The position numbers were made by a program, and so were the translations under genes. Positions 60,193 to 64,000 of a DNA stretch of 64,000 bases are shown here, piece after piece. How positions within the stretch are numbered: position 1 is the first letter of the stretch; every line of letters starts with the position of its first letter. The notes under the pieces are model-generated. The model made no database searches. It worked only from the letters and a program-made list of their open reading frames with translations, and had not been told where the DNA came from. Source of the stretch: CAYMZZ01 sp044463125 (lineage in GTDB: Bacteria > Bacteroidota > Bacteroidia > Chitinophagales > Chitinophagaceae); contig JBIQMS010000003.1 in assembly GCA_044463125.1 (NCBI GenBank), forward strand, positions 124,001-188,000, read 5' to 3'.

Positions 60193-60240
60193 AAATATTT
60201 ATAATTAAGGTTAAGCCGTTTACCTTAATTATGAATATTT
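60193..60240. promoter_or_regulatory. 19-bp near-perfect inverted repeat, AT-rich
   Basis: Arms 60193-60211 and 60222-60240 match at 18 of 19 positions around a 10-nt loop TAAGCCGTTT; the motif TTAACCTTAA also occurs at 60164-60173. It lies 57 bp beyond the response-regulator stop and 245 bp upstream of the AbiEi start. Either an operator or a weak terminator. The rest of 59979-60297 shows no gene. Confidence 0.5.
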
Positions 60241-60297
60241 ATAGTAAACTTTCAACGGTTATTTAATTTAAATAGGGAGAAAGAATTCAAATACGCC

Positions 60298-60963
60298 TCA
60301 CAACACCCCCGCCTCCCGGCAAAACAAAACCAGTTGCTCATTCTTGGTAAAGCCCAGCTCATCGCGAAGCTGGAAGAGCCGCTTTTCGATGGAACTAAGG
60401 CTGCAGGGTTTCTGACCTTGTTGTTTGAGATAACCGGAAATTTCCTTTTGTGAATAACCCTGCGAAAGAAGGCGGATGATATGAATATCGAATTCGGAAA
60501 ACTCGTAGGTATTCGCGGGATTCGATTGTTGCTGAACGATGGAGGGGTAATAGCGATTACCTTTTACTAATGCTTCCAGTGCTGCCCGAAGTTCTTTGGC
60601 ATCGTGGCGGGCCTTGCGCACATAGGCATCTATTTCATAACTGGAAAACAACATGTCGATGGTGGCTGGCCGGTTTTCAGCAGAAAAAACCAGGATCCGG
60701 ATTTCGGGTTGAATGGCCCGCACTTCGCGGACCAGATCGAAACCGCCGGCGATCTTTTGCGCGATACCGTCCGACTCAAAGTAGAGATCGGTTATCAACA
60801 GATCGTAGGGTTCTCCTTTTTGCCGGGCCACGGTGATTTTTTGCAAAGCATCGTCGCAATAGTAAACATGATCCACCTGGGGGATGCGTAGTTCTTCCAT
60901 CGTGCGCTGCACGGAAAGGTTGGCGATTTCCTGGTCTTCGGCAATAATTATTTTATCGATCAT
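60298..60963 (-). CDS. Response regulator with LuxR/NarL-like output domain
   Basis: 221 residues. Receiver: acidic AEDQE at 8-12, phosphoacceptor in DLLITDLYFES near 57, and RILVFSAENRP near 95. The output domain (SEFDIHIIRLLSQGYSQKEI, then SSIEKRLFQLRDELGFTKNE) is a NarL-type HTH. It overlaps its kinase gene by 4 nt (60960-60963) and is the kinase's cognate partner. Target genes are unknown. Confidence 0.92.
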   Translation of the reverse strand: MIDKIIIAEDQEIANLSVQRTMEELRIPQVDHVYYCDDALQKITVARQKGEPYDLLITDLYFESDGIAQKIAGGFDLVREVRAIQPEIRILVFSAENRPATIDMLFSSYEIDAYVRKARHDAKELRAALEALVKGNRYYPSIVQQQSNPANTYEFSEFDIHIIRLLSQGYSQKEISGYLKQQGQKPCSLSSIEKRLFQLRDELGFTKNEQLVLFCREAGVL

Positions 60964-62627
60964 GGTTGGTTGGTATCCGTCGGAAGGCTGATCGTAATAC
61001 TTACGCCGGCCTGTCCGCTTTCTCCAAAAATAATTTCTCCGCGCAAAGTTTCGATACGGTTAACCGTATTCTGCAAACCATTTCCGAATTCCAAGGGAGA
61101 AGGAAAGCCTATTCCATCATCTTTAAAGTGAACCAGGATCCGGCCTTTTTCCTGCTGAAAACGAATCACCACATTTTTTGCTTCGCTATGCTTGCGCATA
61201 TTGACCAGCAGCTCCTGCAACACCAGTTGTAGTTCCCTTTTCTGCATGGCGTTCACTACATTCCAGTAGGCTGGCTGATTGCCAATGACTATCACTTTGG
61301 TTTGGGCATTGGAATAAGCTGCCAGGAGTTCATGGATTTTTTGGGGAAAATCAGCGCTGGTCTCCAACTTCTCTTCGTAGGATATATTCCGCGACTGTTC
61401 ATAAAGTCCTTCAATCTTTGTAATCAGGGGTTCCCTTTCTATCGCCTCTTTATGTTCCAGCTCATTCATGATATGATAGAGCCCATTGGCTACCACATCA
61501 TGTACTTTTTTAGAGGTTTTCAATTGCGCTTCGCGAATTGCATTTTCCGTTTCCTGCCGGATTCTTTTTCTTCTTCTCTGATAAGCAACCGTGATGGCCA
61601 CAATAACCAAAATAGCCAGACCTACAAGCGAAAACATCCATACGCGTTGCCGGGAAATACGCTGTTGAAGAAGCAGATTATCAGCTTCGCTTTGTTGTAC
61701 ATCATAGCGAATCAGTGCGTAGCGAAATCGGGTGGTATCTCGGGCCAATGAAAGACTATCGTTGAGCTGTTTGAATGCGTCATACCAGGCTTGTTTTGCC
61801 CTGGTGGTATAACTCATGCGAATAAGTTTGTCGGTGGCTTCCAGCACATCGTCCGGGTTGGTGTATTGCTTTGCATTTTCATACATTTTTTCCGCAAACC
61901 AAAGTGCCGAATCCGGCTTTACATTGGCATAGTAATCGGAAAGGTGCGCATAACTGGCGTTCAGTCCATCGTGGTACTGACTGTCGAGGCGGATCTTCAG
62001 CGCCTGCCAGTATTCATCCAATACAGGCAGCTCCCGGTTCATCAACCACCTGGTCTTTGCCCGGTTTGAAATGACCCTGGCCAGGGTGGCCATGCTGGAA
62101 GGCCTATTTTGTAAGATTGAATCATATATAGCAATGGCTTCTCGATAGCGACCCATTTTTTGGAGAGCTGTGGCTTTACCATTCTGGATTTCGAGAATAT
62201 GTCCGGGATTTTTGGCGACAGATTCACCCTTATTGTAAAAGTTGACGGCTTCCTGATAATTCTTAAGATCAATACTGGTATTGCCCAGTTCATTATATAT
62301 GGAAACGATGGGGACCTGATGTTTGGGATTATCCGGATCGAGTGCAAGCAGGGCGGCAGTAAGGCTTTGTTGGGCGGCATAATAGTCGCCTGCCTGGCGC
62401 AGCAACATTGCGACAAATATATTCGCGTTGGCTTTATCCAGGCTATCTGTGCTGTTGGATGCGACCCGGCTAAATCGGAGCATGGCCGAATCGTACATTT
62501 TGTTATAGTAGTGGTAGGCTCCCCATTGAAGGTCACCGTATTCCGCAACGGTTTCTTTTTTATCCTTGTCGCAGGCGACAAACAGGAAGGCGACGATAAT
62601 GAACGGCGCGTAAATTATTCTTCTCAA
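60960..62627 (-). CDS. TPR-containing sensor histidine kinase, lipoprotein-type N-terminus
   Basis: 555 residues if started at the TTG at 62627, which places a lipoprotein signal (RRIIYAPFIIVAFLFVAC) at the N-terminus. The frame is open to an ATG at 62801, but that stretch runs through a terminator and another gene. Periplasmic TPR repeats (about 25-330) precede a membrane helix (VWMFSLVGLAILVIVAITVA) and a HisKA_3/HATPase core: KTSKKVHDVVANGLYHIMNE (phospho-His), ELLVNMRKHSEAKN, KDDGIGF and FGNGLQNTVNRI. It phosphorylates the regulator encoded next. Start codon uncertain. Confidence 0.88.
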   Translation of the reverse strand: MRRIIYAPFIIVAFLFVACDKDKKETVAEYGDLQWGAYHYYNKMYDSAMLRFSRVASNSTDSLDKANANIFVAMLLRQAGDYYAAQQSLTAALLALDPDNPKHQVPIVSIYNELGNTSIDLKNYQEAVNFYNKGESVAKNPGHILEIQNGKATALQKMGRYREAIAIYDSILQNRPSSMATLARVISNRAKTRWLMNRELPVLDEYWQALKIRLDSQYHDGLNASYAHLSDYYANVKPDSALWFAEKMYENAKQYTNPDDVLEATDKLIRMSYTTRAKQAWYDAFKQLNDSLSLARDTTRFRYALIRYDVQQSEADNLLLQQRISRQRVWMFSLVGLAILVIVAITVAYQRRRKRIRQETENAIREAQLKTSKKVHDVVANGLYHIMNELEHKEAIEREPLITKIEGLYEQSRNISYEEKLETSADFPQKIHELLAAYSNAQTKVIVIGNQPAYWNVVNAMQKRELQLVLQELLVNMRKHSEAKNVVIRFQQEKGRILVHFKDDGIGFPSPLEFGNGLQNTVNRIETLRGEIIFGESGQAGVSITISLPTDTNQP

Positions 62628-62651
62628 CCAGCATGATTTTGCTTTAAAAGT

Positions 62652-62684
62652 AAAAAAAGGAAGGCAGAAAAAATCTGCCTTCCT
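62652..62684 (-). terminator. Rho-independent terminator of the Pro-rich peptide gene
   Basis: On the minus strand AGGAAGGCAGA-TTTTT-TCTGCCTTCCT followed by a T run: 11-bp perfect stem. It starts 8 nt after the stop of the 62692-62889 gene and lies before the kinase start, separating the two units. Confidence 0.85.
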
Positions 62685-62691
62685 GTGCCAA

Positions 62692-62889
62692 TCAGCCACC
62701 CGGGGGCGGTGGGGGAGGGGGCGGAGGCGGCAGGGGTGGAATGCCACCGGTTTCTCCGCCGGTATCGCCATCGTCATCTGAACTGCTGCTGTAGCTGACA
62801 TGAATCAGTGGACAATCGCCATGATTCTGAATGCTATGATGTGGGTTTGGGCAAAAGGATGCCCAAAGCCAGAGGATCAAACTGATCAT
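62692..62889 (-). CDS. Small protein with polyproline tail
   Basis: 65 residues. A hydrophobic N-terminus (MISLILWLWASFC) is followed by PNPHHSIQNHGDCPLIHV, an SSSSDDDGDTGGETGG linker and a C-terminal run of about ten prolines before GG. A terminator follows directly. The N-terminal helix suggests membrane insertion or export. Two cysteines. No family recognised; polyproline runs normally require EF-P for translation, so expression may be limited by it. Confidence 0.55.
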   Translation of the reverse strand: MISLILWLWASFCPNPHHSIQNHGDCPLIHVSYSSSSDDDGDTGGETGGIPPLPPPPPPPPPPGG

Positions 62890-63017
62890 TGCTTTGATTA
62901 TTTAGTTTGTGAGGAAATGGTCCGCACGGGTTCGCGGGGCCCGGTTGGAGGGTGGAGTAAGGGCGCACTTACGACGACGTCTTCACAAACGTAAAGCGGG
63001 CTAAAAGCCTCATCAGC

Positions 63018-63085
63018 AAAGGATTCCGGCAATTCTGAAGATTCCGGATATTCCGGTTGAGGCGGAGAGAGGATTCCGGAATGGC
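63018..63085. repeat. ATTCCGG word array
   Basis: GATTCCGG, GATTCCGGATATTCCGG and GGATTCCGGAAT words recur about five times in 68 bp. GATTCCGGAT and ATTCCGGAAT are partly palindromic. Similar in style to the arrays of the left half but with a different word. Confidence 0.5.
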
Positions 63086-63150
63086 TGGTTTTTGTATTGG
63101 TGCTTGCGACAATTCGGGCGATTGCTTACCTTAGAATCAGCCACTGGAAT

Positions 63151-64000
63151 ATGCGTCTGGAACATCCGGATTATATTAAACTGCTGAGGGCCGCCTATGA
63201 GCAAAAGCGAAGGCAAAGCCAGCTCTCCCTGTTGCTGGCCCAATCAACACCTGCCAATATCCGGAGGGAATGTGTGAACGTTTGCAAGGAAGGTTTGGAG
63301 AAAAAGGATGAAGCGGTACTGCGCGCATTTTTTGGCCCGGCTTCGGATCAAAAGCGATTTCTTGGGCTGATTGAGAATTTTGCCACCGACAAGTTTAAGC
63401 CGCTTGATAATTACCTGAAAGGGATTACCACAACCACAGATGATAAAAACCTGGAACTGCTGGCCTGGTTAATTGATTTTCCACACCGACCCTATGTGTA
63501 TGGAAAAGAAGTGTTGTTGAGTGTGGAGGAAAAAGAAGTACTTGGAAATCCGATACAGGAAGGTGAAAGTATCGTTAGGTTAAATCAACCATTTATTCAG
63601 GATAAGGATTCCGGCAAAAACAAAAAGCGCCGTATGGCGGCGCTTTTAGTAATGGCATTGCTGGTTTGCTTCAGTGGGTACCAAATCATGGTTCAGCAAT
63701 TCAGATTAAGTTCGACTCTGAATTATGGTAATGCTATCGAAGGTTGTATGTACTGGAATGGTGAGCAGTATGTGCAGGTAACCTGCGATGATACTACAGC
63801 GGGGCGGTTGTTGTGGCCATTAAAGCCAGACAAGCTTAAGGAGTTCAGAAGAATTACCCGCGAGGATACGATTACCGATAAGTCGATTCGAAAGGTTTAT
63901 TACCTGAAGTTGAATGGCGATATCGAATACTATACCGCAGGCGGTAACCATCCAATAGATCCCACGCGAAAACTGAGGCCATTATCGGAGTACATGTATA
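63151..64000 (+). CDS. Single-pass membrane protein of unknown function (truncated by window edge)
   Basis: An open frame from the ATG at 63151 runs off the right edge (283 residues visible). The first ~155 residues are cytoplasmic and helical (DYIKLLRAAYEQKRRQSQLS; FATDKFKPLDNYLKG as NFATDKFKPLDNYL), then comes one transmembrane helix (MAALLVMALLVCFSGYQIMV) and a periplasmic part with GCMYWNGEQYVQVTCDD and ITREDTITDKSIRKVYYLKL, ending near PIDPTRKLRPLSEYMY. The two cysteines in the periplasmic part may pair. The layout resembles anti-sigma or signalling membrane proteins, but no family is recognised. Confidence 0.75.
   Translation, partial: MRLEHPDYIKLLRAAYEQKRRQSQLSLLLAQSTPANIRRECVNVCKEGLEKKDEAVLRAFFGPASDQKRFLGLIENFATDKFKPLDNYLKGITTTTDDKNLELLAWLIDFPHRPYVYGKEVLLSVEEKEVLGNPIQEGESIVRLNQPFIQDKDSGKNKKRRMAALLVMALLVCFSGYQIMVQQFRLSSTLNYGNAIEGCMYWNGEQYVQVTCDDTTAGRLLWPLKPDKLKEFRRITREDTITDKSIRKVYYLKLNGDIEYYTAGGNHPIDPTRKLRPLSEYMY

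Noticed and set aside
63626..63650. Terminator-like hairpin AAAAGCGCC...GGCGCTTTT
   Set aside because: It lies inside the open frame starting at 63151, which continues through it with consistent coding character, so it is more likely a coincidence of codons.

Overview
The window looks like a chromosome segment of a Bacteroidota member, most likely Chitinophagaceae. The support is two large secreted proteins with type IX secretion (T9SS) C-terminal sorting domains, several promoters of the Bacteroidota type (TTG/TTTG, 18-20 nt, then TAnnTTTG), Bacteroidota-style TPR and multi-PAS histidine kinases, a GHL10 glycoside hydrolase-like lipoprotein-family gene, and almost no Shine-Dalgarno sequences. 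The sequence is a scaffold: a 100-base run of N lies at 56359-56458.

Layout. 1-6976: a truncated multi-PAS sensor kinase, a MATE efflux pump, a radical SAM/SPASM protein, a MarR regulator and a GHL10 hydrolase. 7274-12534: a class C beta-lactamase-fold hydrolase, a small secreted protein, rpoN and an AbiEi/AbiEii type IV toxin-antitoxin pair. 12572-17788: a DNA-damage block on the minus strand (SRAP/YedK-like protein, DNA polymerase IV, a DnaE-type polymerase). 18257-33240: secreted and lipid-anchored surface proteins, TIGR02757, OsmC, a tiny cysteine-rich peptide gene, a zinc-ribbon/HhH/MmcQ fusion, a cupin, xseA-xseB and a DUF4143 ATPase. 33408-36044: a deletion-fused DoxX/HxlR pair, a lipoprotein and a PIN plus XRE/ImmA pair.

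36943-43350 is a defence-type island on the minus strand, visibly more AT-rich than its flanks: HTH regulator, Vsr-type endonuclease, C5-cytosine methyltransferase, a short frameshifted gene, a GHKL (MutL/MORC-type) ATPase, two tightly coupled genes of unknown function, and the frameshifted remains of an HNH endonuclease. On the other side of its operator region a Bacteroidota promoter leads into a 300-nt untranslated, strongly structured stretch that may be a noncoding RNA or regulatory leader.

45327-53349 is a putative glycan-export locus: a TPR/YaiO-type outer-membrane barrel facing an operon of hybrid histidine kinase, receiver protein, HEAT-repeat membrane protein and processive GT2 glycosyltransferase. 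54273-64000 carries a small XRE/membrane-protein pair, a tRNA-Asn gene embedded in altered tandem tRNA copies, a large secreted protein, a second AbiE locus whose toxin gene is decayed, a TPR kinase/response-regulator pair, a Pro-rich small protein and a partial membrane protein.

The most unusual DNA-level signal is a set of intergenic 'word arrays' between 2.1 and 25.6 kb (a few further on). Short words such as TACGT, TCACG, GCAGATT, TTTAGGG, AAGTAG, GCAAAG and AAATACAC are repeated in near-tandem and then mirrored in reverse complement, often nested concentrically around an unrelated centre. They begin at or inside the stop codons of the neighbouring genes. I do not recognise them as a described element.
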